DNA of 64,000 bases from Stutzerimonas stutzeri (GTDB lineage Bacteria; Pseudomonadota; Gammaproteobacteria; Pseudomonadales; Pseudomonadaceae): contig NZ_JANGEY010000001.1 of the NCBI RefSeq assembly GCF_024451105.1, positions 372,001-436,000 on the forward strand, given 5' to 3'. The first letter of the stretch is position 1. Every line of letters begins with the position of its first letter. The notes below the pieces were generated by a model that had not been told where the DNA came from, did no database searches, and saw only the letters and a program-made list of their open reading frames with translations. Shown here piece after piece: positions 37,525-47,120 of the stretch. Both the position numbers and the translations under genes were made by a program.

Positions 37525-37814
37525 AGCACCATGTGCACGCGGCCGGTGGCGCGCAGGTCGACGTGGATCGCCTGCAGCTGCTCGACGCCGGTGGCGCGGA
37601 TCGCCAGCTGCACCGAGACGAAGCGGCCGTTGCTGCTGTCGCGCAGGGTCAGGGTGGCGACGTCCAGATCCGGCGCATGGCGGCGGACGATGTCGATCAC
37701 CAGGTCGGCGAAGCCCTCGCCGGCGTCGCCGATCACCTTGATCGGGTAGCCGTGGCAGGGGAATTCGATCTTCGGCGCCTGGACTTCGGAAGCGGAGGTC
37801 TTGGTATCGGTCAT
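37521..37814 (-). CDS. ybeD: DUF493 family protein (YbeD)
   Basis: 97-residue small protein of the YbeD/DUF493 family with an ACT-like ferredoxin fold. Conserved [13 protein letters not shown]-type N-terminal strand (here [19 protein letters not shown]) and [12 protein letters not shown] are seen. It is thought to regulate lipoate or wall metabolism because it always sits between dacA/dacC and lipB; the biochemical role is unproven. It precedes lipB with a four-base overlap. Confidence 0.92.
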   Translation of the reverse strand: MTDTKTSASEVQAPKIEFPCHGYPIKVIGDAGEGFADLVIDIVRRHAPDLDVATLTLRDSSNGRFVSVQLAIRATGVEQLQAIHVDLRATGRVHMVL

Positions 37815-37882
37815 GGTCTCGACGGGCTTGTGGCCCGCAATGCCGACGCCCCGGGTCGGGGCGCCGCGCTCAGGTCAATGGA

Positions 37883-39043
37883 TCAGTTGAACAATCCGTA
37901 GAAAAACAGTCGGATACTATCCCACAGGCGGCGGAAGAAGCCACCCTCCTCGACCGCCTCGAGGGCCACCAGCGGGGCGCTGTGGACGACCGTCTCGCCG
38001 AGACGGACCTCGACCCTGCCGACTTCCTGGCCGGCGGCCACCGGCGCCTCGATCATCGGCTGCAGGCTCATGCTGGCCTGCAGCTTGTCCATCTGGCCGC
38101 GCGGCAGGGTCAGGGTCAGGTCGTCGGCGAGGCCGGCCCTGAGCTGGCGCGCGGCGCCCTTCCACACCGGAGCCTGGGTCAGCTCGGCGCCCTTGGCGTA
38201 GAACTGGCGGGTCTCGAAGAAGCGGAAACCGTAGGTCAGCAGCTTCTGGGTCTCGGCGGCGCGGGCCTGCTCGCTGCTGGTGCCGAACACCACGGCGATC
38301 AGCCGCTGGCCGTCGCGTACCGCGGAGGCTACCAGGCAGTAGCCGGCCTCCTCGGTGTGGCCGGTCTTCAGGCCGTCGACGGTCTTGTCGCGCCACAGCA
38401 GCAGGTTGCGGTTGGGCTGCTTGATGTTGTTCCAGAGGAACTCCTTCTGCGCGTAGATGGCGTAGTGGGCCGGATCCTCGCGGATGATCGCGCGGGCCAG
38501 GATGGCCATGTCGCGCGCCGAGGAGAAGTGCTCCGGGTGCGGCAGGCCGGTGGAGTTCATGAACTGGCTGTTGGCCATGCCGAGCTTGCCGGCCGTGGTG
38601 TTCATCAGGTCGGCGAAGGCGTCCTCGCTGCCGGCGATGTACTCGGCCACCGCCACGCTGGCGTCGTTGCCGGACTGGATGATGATGCCGTGCAGCAGAT
38701 CGCTCATGCTCACCTGGGTGTTGACCTTGACGAACATGCGCGAACCGCCGGTCCGCCAGGCCCGCTCGCTGATCGGCACCATGTCCTGCTCGCCGATCTG
38801 GCCGCGGTTGATCTCCAGGGTGGCGATGTAGGCGGTCATCAGCTTGGTCAGGCTGGCCGGCGGCAGGCGCTCGTCGGCGTTCTGCTCGACCAGCACGTTG
38901 CCGCTGTCGGCATCCATCAGCAGCCAGGCCTTGGCCGCCAGCTGCGGCGGCGCCGGAACGACCGGCGCCGCCGCCCAGGCGGCGGGCGCCAGGACGAGCA
39001 GGGCCAGCAGGAACACGCGGTGCACTAGGGTGGTGATGTTCAT
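37883..39043 (-). CDS. dacC: D-Ala-D-Ala carboxypeptidase (PBP5/6 type)
   Basis: 386-residue low-molecular-weight penicillin-binding protein. Signal peptide (to AWA-A), SxxK active site in PPASLTKLMTAY, SxN in QSGNDASV and KTG in GLKTGHTEEAG. The C-terminal PBP5-C domain ends in an amphipathic helix (FFRRLWDSIRLFFYGLFN) that anchors it to the inner membrane. It removes terminal D-Ala from pentapeptides. It lies between rlpA and ybeD; the 68-base gap to ybeD contains a CGCCCCG-GGT-CGGGGCG hairpin. Confidence 0.94.
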   Translation of the reverse strand: MNITTLVHRVFLLALLVLAPAAWAAAPVVPAPPQLAAKAWLLMDADSGNVLVEQNADERLPPASLTKLMTAYIATLEINRGQIGEQDMVPISERAWRTGGSRMFVKVNTQVSMSDLLHGIIIQSGNDASVAVAEYIAGSEDAFADLMNTTAGKLGMANSQFMNSTGLPHPEHFSSARDMAILARAIIREDPAHYAIYAQKEFLWNNIKQPNRNLLLWRDKTVDGLKTGHTEEAGYCLVASAVRDGQRLIAVVFGTSSEQARAAETQKLLTYGFRFFETRQFYAKGAELTQAPVWKGAARQLRAGLADDLTLTLPRGQMDKLQASMSLQPMIEAPVAAGQEVGRVEVRLGETVVHSAPLVALEAVEEGGFFRRLWDSIRLFFYGLFN

Positions 39044-39112
39044 CCGTCTCTCGAATAGCTAGGTAGGTCGAATCGGGCCCTTGCGGGCATTGCCACGGGG
39101 TGCCGGGCGGCC

Positions 39113-40126
39113 TCAGTCCGGCCGCACCAGCGTCGGCTGGCCGAGACTGGCCAGCCGCAGGGTGTCCTGCAGCTGCAGGACCTCATCCTGAGTGTCGATC
39201 GGTCCCAGGCGCACCCGGTGCAGCACCTGCTGGTTGCGCACGACCGAGCTGACGAATACCGGCGCAGTCCCCACCAGCGAGCTCAGCTTGGCCCTGAGGA
39301 GTTCCGCAGCGTCCGGGTTGGCGAAGGCGCCCACCTGGAGATACAGCCCAGCGGGTTGGGCAGAAGCGTTTTTTTTTACCGCCAGCTCGACCGGCAGGAC
39401 GGCGGCGGCGTGCTGGGCCGGCGGCGGCGTCCAGCTCTCGATGGGCGCCGCCGCCGGCTGGGCGACCGCGCGCGGCGCCGGCAGGTTCAACGGCTTGGCG
39501 GCGGCGTTGGCGGCCAGCACCATCGGCACCGGCCGGCCCTGCTGGGCCCACCACTGGTGCGGATCGATGCCTTCGACCTTGACCCGCGCGGTGCCGCTCT
39601 CGGCGTAGCCGAGCTTCTTCGCCGCGGCGAAGGACAGGTCGATGATCCGATCGGAATAGAACGGCCCGCGGTCGTTGACCCGCAGGATCACGCTGCGGCC
39701 GTTCTCCAGGTTGGTCACCCGCACGTAGCTGGGCAGCGGCAGGGTCTTGTGCGCCGCGGTCATGCCGTACAGATCGTAGGTCTCGCCGTTGGCGGTGGCC
39801 TGGCCGTGGAACTTGGTGCCGTACCAGGAGGCGATGCCCACCGCCTGGTAGTTGCGCGCATCCTGGATCGGGTAGTAGGGCTTGCCGAACACCGTGTAGG
39901 GACTGGCCTTGACCGGACCGTTGTGCGGCATCGGCACGGCGTCGGGGATGCGCGACACGTCGACGTCCCACCAGGGCGCGCCGTCCTTGAGCGGGCGGAC
40001 GTAGCTGCCCGGGCCGGAGATCGGCTGGGCGCCGCTCTCGACCGGCGCGCGCGAGGTGGTGCAGCTGCTCAGCAGCAGCGCGGCGCCGAGCGCCGCCAGC
40101 GGCAGCAGCGGATGGACCGGACGCAT
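39113..40126 (-). CDS. rlpA: Septal lytic transglycosylase RlpA
   Basis: 337-residue outer-membrane lipoprotein: lipobox LSSC (Cys about 22), double-psi beta-barrel (about 95-185, ASWYGTKFHG, NGETYD, VNDRGPF with the catalytic Asp) and a C-terminal SPOR domain (about 255-335). RlpA cleaves glycan strands lacking stem peptides, and SPOR takes it to the septum. The linker between the two domains contains an A9 run (T9 on + strand, 39369-39377) forming A-AAA-AAC in frame, an unusual homopolymer here. It begins one base after the mltB stop. Confidence 0.94.
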   Translation of the reverse strand: MRPVHPLLPLAALGAALLLSSCTTSRAPVESGAQPISGPGSYVRPLKDGAPWWDVDVSRIPDAVPMPHNGPVKASPYTVFGKPYYPIQDARNYQAVGIASWYGTKFHGQATANGETYDLYGMTAAHKTLPLPSYVRVTNLENGRSVILRVNDRGPFYSDRIIDLSFAAAKKLGYAESGTARVKVEGIDPHQWWAQQGRPVPMVLAANAAAKPLNLPAPRAVAQPAAAPIESWTPPPAQHAAAVLPVELAVKKNASAQPAGLYLQVGAFANPDAAELLRAKLSSLVGTAPVFVSSVVRNQQVLHRVRLGPIDTQDEVLQLQDTLRLASLGQPTLVRPD

Positions 40127-40127
40127 C

Positions 40128-41129
40128 TCAGAACTCCCGGCGCTGTGCCTGCAGCGCGCTGGAGAGCTGGTGCACGGCCATGGCGTACATCACGCTGCGG
40201 TTGTAGCGGGTGATCACGTAGAAGTTCGGCAGGCCCATCCAGAACTCGTCGCCCTGCTCGCCCTCGAGACGGAAGGCGGTTACCGCGTAGCGTTCGTCGA
40301 CCGCATCCAGTGGCGTCCAGCCCAGCCTACGCAGGTCGCCGACCGACTTGACCGGCTCCAGGCCCTGGGTCAGGCCGTCGGCGAAACGCGTGCCGGCGAC
40401 TCGCGCGCGGGTCACCACCGGGTCGCCGGCCACCCAGCCGTGGCGCTGGAAGTAGTTGGCCACGCTGCCGATGGCGTCCACCGGGTTGTTCCAGATGTCG
40501 ATCCGGCCGTCGCCGTCGAAGTCCACCGCGTAGGCACGGAAGCTGCTCGGCATGAACTGCGGCAGGCCCATGGCCCCGGCGTAGGAGCCCTTCAGGGCCA
40601 GCGGGTCGACCTGCTGCTCGCGGGTCAGCAGGAGGAACTCGCGCAGCTCCTTGCGGAAGAAGTCGGCGCGCGGCGGATAGTCGAAGCCGAGGGTGGCCAG
40701 CGCGTCGATCACCCGCCAGCTGCCGGTGTTGCGGCCGAAGAAGGTCTCCACGCCGATGATCGCCACGATCACCTGGGCCGGCACGCCGTAGTCGCGCTCG
40801 GCGCGCGCCAGCGCCTCGGCGTGGCGGTTCCAGAACTCCACGCCCTGGTCGATGCGCGCCTGGGTGATGAAGATCGGCCGATACTCCTTCCACGGCTTGA
40901 CCCGCTCGGCCGGCCGCGAGATGGCGTCGAGGATCGCCTGCTTGCGCTCGGCGCCGGCCAGCAGCTGGCGCAGCTGGGCCTCGGCGAAGCCGTGATCGCG
41001 AGTCATCTCGGCGACGAAGGCGTCGACCTGTGCCGGATTCTCGTAGGCGCCGGCCAGACCCGGCGCGACGCCGATGGCGCCGAGCAGCCCGATGGCCGAC
41101 AGCCCCGCCCACTTTCGCAGTTTGTGCAT
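40128..41129 (-). CDS. mltB: Membrane-bound lytic murein transglycosylase B
   Basis: 333 residues with an N-terminal signal sequence (MHKLRKWAGLSAIG..GLAGA). The family-3 lytic transglycosylase domain carries catalytic Glu in IIGVETFFGRNTG, and GAMGLPQFMPSSFRAYAVDF. No lipobox cysteine is visible, so it resembles the soluble periplasmic form rather than a lipoprotein. It lies between rodA and rlpA in a wall-synthesis operon. ATG at 41129 was chosen as the start of the signal peptide. Confidence 0.92.
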   Translation of the reverse strand: MHKLRKWAGLSAIGLLGAIGVAPGLAGAYENPAQVDAFVAEMTRDHGFAEAQLRQLLAGAERKQAILDAISRPAERVKPWKEYRPIFITQARIDQGVEFWNRHAEALARAERDYGVPAQVIVAIIGVETFFGRNTGSWRVIDALATLGFDYPPRADFFRKELREFLLLTREQQVDPLALKGSYAGAMGLPQFMPSSFRAYAVDFDGDGRIDIWNNPVDAIGSVANYFQRHGWVAGDPVVTRARVAGTRFADGLTQGLEPVKSVGDLRRLGWTPLDAVDERYAVTAFRLEGEQGDEFWMGLPNFYVITRYNRSVMYAMAVHQLSSALQAQRREF

Positions 41130-41149
41130 TGTGCTCTTCACTCTCGGCC

Positions 41150-42301
41150 TCAAACCTGGGCGATCCATTTGCGGTGCGTATGGATCGCCATCAAAATTCC
41201 AAACCCTGACATCAGCGTGACCAGGGAGGTTCCCCCGTAGCTGATGAAAGGCAGCGGTACCCCCACCACCGGCAACAGGCCGCTGACCATGCCGATGTTG
41301 ACGAACACGTAGACGAAGAAGGTCAGGGTGATGCTGCCGGCGAGCAGCTTGCCGAACAGCGTCTGCGCCTGCACGGTGATCGCCAGCCCGCGGGCGATCA
41401 GCAACAGGTAGACCAGCAGCAGCAGGCATACCCCCACCATGCCGAACTCCTCGCTGAGCACGGCAATGATAAAGTCCGTGTGGCTTTCCGGCAAAAAATC
41501 CAGGTGCGACTGGGTGCCTTGCAGCCAGCCCTTGCCGAACACCCCGCCCGAGCCGATCGCCGCCTTGGACTGGATGATGTTCCAGCCGGCGCCGAGCGGA
41601 TCCTTCTCCGGGTCGAGGAAGGTCAGCACGCGGCGCTTCTGGTAGTCGTGCAGGACGAAGTACCACATGGCCACGGCGACCGGCACCGCGGCGGCCACCG
41701 CCGCGCCGATCCACCACCAGCGCAGCCCGGCGAGGAACAGCACGAAGGCGCCGGGAACCAGCACCATCAGCGCGGTGCCGAGATCCGGCTGCTTGAGGAT
41801 CAGCACGAAGGGCACGCCGATCAGCGCCAGGGCGATGGCCAGGTGCTTGAAGCTCGGCGGCAGGTTGCGCGTCGACAGGTACCAGGCGATGGTCGCCGGC
41901 ATGATCAGCTTCATGAACTCCGAGGGCTGGAAGCGCACCACCCCGGGGATGTTGATCCAGCGCGTGGCGCCCATCGCCGTGTAGCCGAACAGCTCGACCC
42001 AGAGCAGCAGCAGCACGCCGCCGGCGTAGGCCAGCGGTGCCCAGCGCGCCATGAAGCGCGGCTCCAGCTGGGCGATGGCGACCATCGCCACCAGGCCGAT
42101 GCCGAACGAGGTAGCCTGCTTGAGCAGCAGCTCCCAGTGCTTGCCGCCGGCCGACCAGAGCACGAACAGGCCGACCACGCCGAGGGTGACCAGCAGCAGC
42201 AGCAGCGGGCCGTCGATGTGCAGGCGCTGCAGCAGGCTGGCGCGGCGGCGCAGCACGTCCTCGCCGGACAGGGTGCGGTCGAAGCCGGGACCGGTATTCA
42301 C
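41150..42301 (-). CDS. rodA: Rod-shape glycosyltransferase RodA (SEDS family)
   Basis: 383-residue SEDS polymerase with about ten transmembrane helices. Family landmarks include GATRWINIPGVVRFQPSEFMKL, KQPDLGTAL and VGVPLPFISYGGTSL. It polymerises lipid II during elongation together with PBP2. The start is GTG at 42301, overlapping the mrdA stop by four bases (GTGA), so the polymerase and its transpeptidase are translationally coupled. Confidence 0.95.
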   Translation of the reverse strand: MNTGPGFDRTLSGEDVLRRRASLLQRLHIDGPLLLLLVTLGVVGLFVLWSAGGKHWELLLKQATSFGIGLVAMVAIAQLEPRFMARWAPLAYAGGVLLLLWVELFGYTAMGATRWINIPGVVRFQPSEFMKLIMPATIAWYLSTRNLPPSFKHLAIALALIGVPFVLILKQPDLGTALMVLVPGAFVLFLAGLRWWWIGAAVAAAVPVAVAMWYFVLHDYQKRRVLTFLDPEKDPLGAGWNIIQSKAAIGSGGVFGKGWLQGTQSHLDFLPESHTDFIIAVLSEEFGMVGVCLLLLVYLLLIARGLAITVQAQTLFGKLLAGSITLTFFVYVFVNIGMVSGLLPVVGVPLPFISYGGTSLVTLMSGFGILMAIHTHRKWIAQV

Positions 42302-44208
42302 GGGACAACCTCCGCCGTCTTGGGCGCGAACTCGGGCTTGAGCCGGCCGTGCTCGTCGAGCAGCCAGGCGTCGAGCACCTGCTTGGCCACCGGGCCGGCC
42401 ACCCCGGAGCCGGACTCGCCGTTCTCCACCATCACCGCCACGGCGATCTTCGGCTCGGCGGCCGGCGCGAAGGCGACGAACAGCGCGTGGTCACGATGCC
42501 GCTCGCGGACCTTGTTGCGGTCGTACTTCTCGCCCTGACGGATCGCCACCACCTGCGCGGTGCCGCTCTTGCCGGCGATGGTGTAGGCCGCCGACTGGCC
42601 GAGCTTGTGCGCCGTACCGCGCGGGCCGTGGACCACCTCGATCATGCCGCGGGCGACCTGGTCCCAGTAGCGCGGATCCTTGACCCGGATGTCCGGCGGG
42701 GTGGCACGGTCCTCGAGCAGGTCGGCGGCCATCAGCTGTTCGGGGGTCATGCCGTCGGCGTCCCTGAGCAGCCGCGGACGCACCCACCTGCCGCGGTTGG
42801 CGACCAGCGCGGTGGCCTGAGCCAGCTGCAGCGGAGTGGTCAGCATGTAGCCCTGGCCGATGCCGGTGATCACCGTCTCGCCGGGGAACCAGGCCTGACG
42901 ACGGTTGGCGCGCTTCCACTCGCGCGAGGGCATGAGACCGGCGGCCTCCTCGAACAGGTCGAGCGACACCCGCTGGCCGAGGCCGAAGGCGCTCATGTAC
43001 TGGTGCAGCCGGTCGATACCGAGCTTGATCGCCAGGTCGTAGTAATAGGTGTCGTTGGAGCGCGCCAGCGACAGGTTGAGGTCCACCCAGCCGTCGCCGC
43101 TGCGGTTCCAGTTGCGGTACTTGTGGCTGTTGCCGGGCAGCTGGAAGAACCCCGGGTCCCAGACCCGCGAGCTCTGGGTGATCACCCCGGCGTCGAGGCC
43201 GGCCAGCGCCATCTGCGGCTTGATCGTCGAGCCCGGCGGATACAGGCCGCGCAGCACCCGGTTGTACAGCGGGCGGTCGATGGAGTCGCGCAGCTCGGCG
43301 TATTCCTTGAAACCGATGCCGGTGACGAACAGGTTGGGATTGAAGCTCGGCTGGCTGACCATCGCCAGCACCCCGCCGGTCGAGGGTTCGATGGCGATCA
43401 CCGCGCCGCGCCGCCCGCCGAGCGCCGCCTCGGCGGCCTCCTGCAGGTCGAGGTCGAGGTGCAGGTGGATGTCCCGCCCCGGGGTCGGGTCGGTGCGCTT
43501 GAGCACCCGCAGCACGCGGCCGCGGGCGTTGGTCTCGACCTCCTCGTAGCCGACCTGACCGTGCAGCACGTCCTCGTAGAACTTCTCCGCGCCGGTCTTG
43601 CCGATGTGGTGGGTGCCGCTGTAGTTGACCGGGTCGAGACGCTTGAGCTCCTGCTCGTTGATCCGCCCGACGTAGCCGACCGAGTGGGCGAAATGCTCGC
43701 CCTGCGGGTAGTGGCGCACCAGCTGGGCGACCACCTCGACCCCGGGCAGACGGAACTGGTTGACCGCGACGCGGGCGATCTGCTCCTCGGACAGCTCGAA
43801 GAGGATCGGCACCGGCTCGAACGGTCGCCGGCCCTGACGCACGCGCTTCTCGAACAGCGCGCGCTCGTCGGCATCCAGCTCGAGCACCTCGACGATGGTG
43901 TCGAGCACCGCCTGCCAGTCGCCGGCGCGCTCGCGGGTCACCGTCAGGCTGAAGCTCGGCCGGTTGTCGGCGATGATCACCCCGTTGCGGTCGTAGATCA
44001 GCCCGCGGGTCGGCGGCAGCGGCTGCACGTGGATGCGGTTGTTCTCGGCCAGGGTCGAGTGGTGCTCGTGCTGGATCACCTGCAGGTAGTACATGCGCGC
44101 CACCAGCACGCCGGTGAGCAGCAGCACGAACAGCGCACCGACGAACGCCCGGCCGCGCACCAGGCGGGCGTCGCGTTCGTGGTCCTTGAGCTGGATCGGC
44201 TGCGGCAT
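42298..44208 (-). CDS. mrdA: Penicillin-binding protein 2 (MrdA)
   Basis: 636-residue transpeptidase: a single N-terminal transmembrane helix (about 22-45), a pedestal domain (about 60-225) and a transpeptidase domain. Active-site motifs are SxxK in YPPGSTIKPQMAL, SxN in LARSNDTYYYD and KSG in AGKSGTAQV. It cross-links peptidoglycan in the elongasome with RodA. It lies 18 bases after the rlmH stop. Confidence 0.95.
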   Translation of the reverse strand: MPQPIQLKDHERDARLVRGRAFVGALFVLLLTGVLVARMYYLQVIQHEHHSTLAENNRIHVQPLPPTRGLIYDRNGVIIADNRPSFSLTVTRERAGDWQAVLDTIVEVLELDADERALFEKRVRQGRRPFEPVPILFELSEEQIARVAVNQFRLPGVEVVAQLVRHYPQGEHFAHSVGYVGRINEQELKRLDPVNYSGTHHIGKTGAEKFYEDVLHGQVGYEEVETNARGRVLRVLKRTDPTPGRDIHLHLDLDLQEAAEAALGGRRGAVIAIEPSTGGVLAMVSQPSFNPNLFVTGIGFKEYAELRDSIDRPLYNRVLRGLYPPGSTIKPQMALAGLDAGVITQSSRVWDPGFFQLPGNSHKYRNWNRSGDGWVDLNLSLARSNDTYYYDLAIKLGIDRLHQYMSAFGLGQRVSLDLFEEAAGLMPSREWKRANRRQAWFPGETVITGIGQGYMLTTPLQLAQATALVANRGRWVRPRLLRDADGMTPEQLMAADLLEDRATPPDIRVKDPRYWDQVARGMIEVVHGPRGTAHKLGQSAAYTIAGKSGTAQVVAIRQGEKYDRNKVRERHRDHALFVAFAPAAEPKIAVAVMVENGESGSGVAGPVAKQVLDAWLLDEHGRLKPEFAPKTAEVVP

Positions 44209-44226
44209 GGAGGGCGGCGGGGCACG

Positions 44227-44694
44227 CTACTTGTGGTACGGGTGCCCGGACAGCACGGTCCAGGCGCGGTAGATCTGCTCGCCGAGCAGCACCCGCACCA
44301 GCGGGTGCGGCAGGGTCAAGGGCGACAGCGACCAGCGCTGCTCGCTGCGCGCGCAGACCTCCGGCGCCAGCCCCTCGGGGCCGCCGACCATCAGGTTGAC
44401 GGTGCGCGCGTCGAGGCGCCAGCGGTCCAGCTCGGCGGCCAGCTGCTCGGTGCTCCACGGCTTGCCATGGACCTCGAGGGTGACCACGCGTTCCCCGGGC
44501 TGCACCCGCGCCAGCATCGCCTCGCCCTCCTGACGGATCAGCCGGGCGACGTCGGCGTTCTTGCCGCGGGTATTCAGCGGAATCTCCACCAGTTCGAGGG
44601 ACAGCTCGGGCGGCAGGCGCTTGACGTACTCCTGCCAGCCCTCCTCGACCCAGCGCGGCATCCGCGAGCCGACGGCGATCAGTCGGATGCGCAT
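44227..44694 (-). CDS. rlmH: 23S rRNA pseudouridine-1915 N3-methyltransferase RlmH
   Basis: 155-residue SPOUT methyltransferase. The C-terminal knot is visible as [14 protein letters not shown] and [26 protein letters not shown]. It methylates pseudouridine 1915 of 23S rRNA. It is followed by mrdA and preceded by rsfS (8-base gap), the typical order linking ribosome assembly with cell-wall genes. Confidence 0.96.
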   Translation of the reverse strand: MRIRLIAVGSRMPRWVEEGWQEYVKRLPPELSLELVEIPLNTRGKNADVARLIRQEGEAMLARVQPGERVVTLEVHGKPWSTEQLAAELDRWRLDARTVNLMVGGPEGLAPEVCARSEQRWSLSPLTLPHPLVRVLLGEQIYRAWTVLSGHPYHK

Positions 44695-44702
44695 GCCGGA
44701 GG

Positions 44703-45056
44703 TTACTCCCGGGCCTGCTGGGCGCGGTTCTGCTCGGCGCCCTGCCAGAGGCGCTCGAGGTCGTAGAACTGGCGGGTGGCGGCCTGCATCACGTGCACCA
44801 CCACGTTGCCGAGGTCGATCAGGCCCCACTCGCCGCTTTCCAGGCCCTCGCTGCCGATCGGCCGCACGCCCTGCTCCTTGGTCTTCTCCAGCACGGTGTC
44901 GCACAGCGACTTGACGTGGCGACTGGAGCTGCCGGTGGCGATCACCATGAAGTCGGTGATGCTGGTCTTCTCGCGCACGTCGATGCTGAGGATGTCCTGA
45001 CCTTTCAGTTCTTCCAGGGCGGCGATCACCACCTGGACCAGTTGTTCGGCTTGCAT
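44703..45056 (-). CDS. rsfS: Ribosomal silencing factor RsfS
   Basis: 117-residue protein with the RsfS/DUF143 pattern [36 protein letters not shown] and [10 protein letters not shown]. It binds ribosomal protein uL14 and blocks subunit joining during starvation. ATG 45056 starts [10 protein letters not shown]. It lies 10 bases after the nadD stop, on the same strand. Confidence 0.95.
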   Translation of the reverse strand: MQAEQLVQVVIAALEELKGQDILSIDVREKTSITDFMVIATGSSSRHVKSLCDTVLEKTKEQGVRPIGSEGLESGEWGLIDLGNVVVHVMQAATRQFYDLERLWQGAEQNRAQQARE

Positions 45057-45066
45057 TGTCGGTTGT

Positions 45067-45723
45067 TCACTCTTGGGTAGATGAGGTGGCACGGTAGAGA
45101 CCGTGCGCATCGATGTAGGCCAGCACCGCGTCCGGCACCAGGAAGCGGATCGAGCGGCCGCTGGCCAGGCGTTCGCGGATCCCGGTGGCGGAGATCGCCA
45201 GCGGCATCTGCCAGACGAAGGCGATCTGCCCGGCCGGTCCCCTGAGCGCCTGCGGGTCGGCCACGCTGCGCGCGGCCAGCAGGTCGCGCAGGGTCTCCGG
45301 AGCGTCGCTGTCGGCGTCCGGGCGCTGCAGGACGAGGATGTGGCAGTGCTCGAGCAGCTCCTGCCAGCGGTGCCAGCTCGGCAGGCCGCAGAAGGCGTCC
45401 CAGCCGACCAGCAGCAGCAGCTGGACCTCGCCGCCCAGCTCGGCGCGCAGCGACTCCAGGGTCTCGATGGTCCACGACGGCCGCTCGCGCCACAGCTCGC
45501 GGTCGTCGACCGTGAGCGGCGGCACCCCCTCGACCGCCAGGCGCGCCATGTCCAGGCGCTGCCGGGCGCCGACCTGCGGCGTGCCGCGGTGCGGCGGACG
45601 GGCGCTGGGGATCAGGCGCAGCTCGTCGAGGGCGAACTGCTCGGCCACCTCCAGCGCGGCGCGCAGGTGGCCGATGTGGATGGGGTCGAAGGTGCCGCCG
45701 AGCAGACCGATGCGCCGGGTCAT
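45067..45723 (-). CDS. nadD: Nicotinate-nucleotide adenylyltransferase NadD
   Basis: 218 residues with the nucleotidyltransferase motifs [15 protein letters not shown] and [13 protein letters not shown] (ISSTxxR type). It adenylates nicotinate mononucleotide in NAD synthesis. ATG at 45723 shares its A with the proA stop (TGATG arrangement), so it is translationally coupled to proA. Confidence 0.95.
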   Translation of the reverse strand: MTRRIGLLGGTFDPIHIGHLRAALEVAEQFALDELRLIPSARPPHRGTPQVGARQRLDMARLAVEGVPPLTVDDRELWRERPSWTIETLESLRAELGGEVQLLLLVGWDAFCGLPSWHRWQELLEHCHILVLQRPDADSDAPETLRDLLAARSVADPQALRGPAGQIAFVWQMPLAISATGIRERLASGRSIRFLVPDAVLAYIDAHGLYRATSSTQE

Positions 45724-46988
45724 CAGGTGCGCACGTGCCCGTCGCCGAACACCACGTACTTCTCGCTGGTCAGCCCCTCCAGGCCGACCGGCCCGCGGGC
45801 GTGCAGCTTGTCGGTGGAGATGCCGATCTCGGCGCCCAGGCCGTACTCGAAGCCGTCGGCGAAACGGGTCGAGGCGTTGACCATCACCGAGCTGGAGTCC
45901 ACCTCGGTGAGGAAGCGCCGCGCGTCGGTGAAGCTTTCGGTGACGATCGCGTCGGTGTGGTGCGAGCCGTAGCGGTTGATGTGCTCCATCGCGGCGTCCT
46001 GCGAGTCGACCACGCGGATCGACAGGATCGGCGCGTTGTACTCGGTGTGCCAGTCTTCCTCGCTGGCCGCCAGCACCTCGGCGCCGAGCAGCGCGCGGGT
46101 CGCCGCGCAGCCGCGCAGCTCGACGCCCTTGGCGCGGTAGATCTCGGCCAAGGGCGGCAGCACGCGCTCGGCGATGGCCGCGTGGACCAGCAGGGTCTCC
46201 ATGGTGTTGCACGGCGCGAAGCGCTGGGTCTTGGCGTTGTCGGCGATGCGGATCGCCTTGTCCACATCGGCGGCGACGTCGATGTAGACGTGGCAGATGC
46301 CGTCCAGGTGCTTGATCACCGGCACCCGCGCGTCGCGGCTGATCCGTTCGATCAGGCCCTTGCCGCCGCGCGGCACGATGACGTCGACGAACTCGGGCAT
46401 GGCGATCAGCTGGCCCACCGCGGCGCGGTCGGTGGTTTCCACCACCTGCACGCAGGCCGCCGGCAGGCCGGCCTCGGCCAGGCCCTGCTGGATGCAGGCG
46501 GCAATCGCGCGGTTGGAGTGGATCGCCTCGGAGCCGCCGCGCAGGATGGTGGCGTTGCCGGACTTCAGGCACAGGCTGGCGGCGTCGATGGTCACGTTCG
46601 GCCGCGACTCGTAGATGATGCCGATCACGCCGAGCGGCACGCGCATCTTGCCGACCTGGATGCCCGACGGCAGGTAGCGCATGTCGCGGATGGTGCCGAT
46701 CGGATCGGGCAGGCCGGCGACCTGGCGCAGGCCCTCGATCATGTCGTCGATGCGCGCCGGGGTCAGCGCCAGGCGGTCGAGCATGGCCTCGTCGAGGCCG
46801 CTGGCGCGGCCGTTGTCGAGATCCAGGGCGTTGGCGCGGATCAGCGCCTCGCGCGCGGCGTCGAGGGCCCGGGCGGCGGCCAGCAGGGCGTGGTTCTTCT
46901 GCGCGGTGGTGGCGCGCGCGGTGACGCGCGAGGCCTCGCGCGCAGCGCGACCCAGGCGGGTCATGTAGTCGAGTACGGACTCGGTCAT
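45723..46988 (-). CDS. proA: Gamma-glutamyl phosphate reductase ProA
   Basis: 421-residue aldehyde-dehydrogenase-fold enzyme with the catalytic Cys in [14 protein letters not shown] and conserved [16 protein letters not shown]. It reduces gamma-glutamyl phosphate for proline synthesis. It starts the proA-nadD-rsfS-rlmH-mrdA-rodA-mltB-rlpA-dacC series on the minus strand. A TATAAT lies 36 bases upstream, and mpg diverges from the same gap. Confidence 0.96.
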   Translation of the reverse strand: MTESVLDYMTRLGRAAREASRVTARATTAQKNHALLAAARALDAAREALIRANALDLDNGRASGLDEAMLDRLALTPARIDDMIEGLRQVAGLPDPIGTIRDMRYLPSGIQVGKMRVPLGVIGIIYESRPNVTIDAASLCLKSGNATILRGGSEAIHSNRAIAACIQQGLAEAGLPAACVQVVETTDRAAVGQLIAMPEFVDVIVPRGGKGLIERISRDARVPVIKHLDGICHVYIDVAADVDKAIRIADNAKTQRFAPCNTMETLLVHAAIAERVLPPLAEIYRAKGVELRGCAATRALLGAEVLAASEEDWHTEYNAPILSIRVVDSQDAAMEHINRYGSHHTDAIVTESFTDARRFLTEVDSSSVMVNASTRFADGFEYGLGAEIGISTDKLHARGPVGLEGLTSEKYVVFGDGHVRT

Positions 46989-47023
46989 GGTCTCGGCGAT
47001 CCGGCGGCTGGAAAAAGTCGATG

Positions 47024-47029
47024 ATTATA
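47024..47029 (-). promoter_or_regulatory. -10 element (TATAAT) for the proA operon
   Basis: A perfect TATAAT on the minus strand in the 132-base gap between divergent proA and mpg. A -35 hexamer is not evident at the usual distance. Confidence 0.5.
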
Positions 47030-47120
47030 GCCCTGCCGCCAGCGCATAGCCCAGCGCCGCGGACGGCCGGAAGCCCGGCTTGCTATGCTGGGGATCGGAT
47101 CCCCCGCTGCGCCATCGCCC

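Noticed and set aside
37847-37863. Terminator between dacC and ybeD
   Set aside because: CGCCCCG-GGT-CGGGGCG is a perfect short hairpin, but no T tract follows on the minus strand, and the genes are likely co-transcribed, so I did not call it.
40128-42308. 726-codon frame apparently fusing rodA and mltB
   Set aside because: The mltB part starts at 41129 with a signal peptide. The upstream part is the rodA region read in the wrong frame, so this is not a real fusion.
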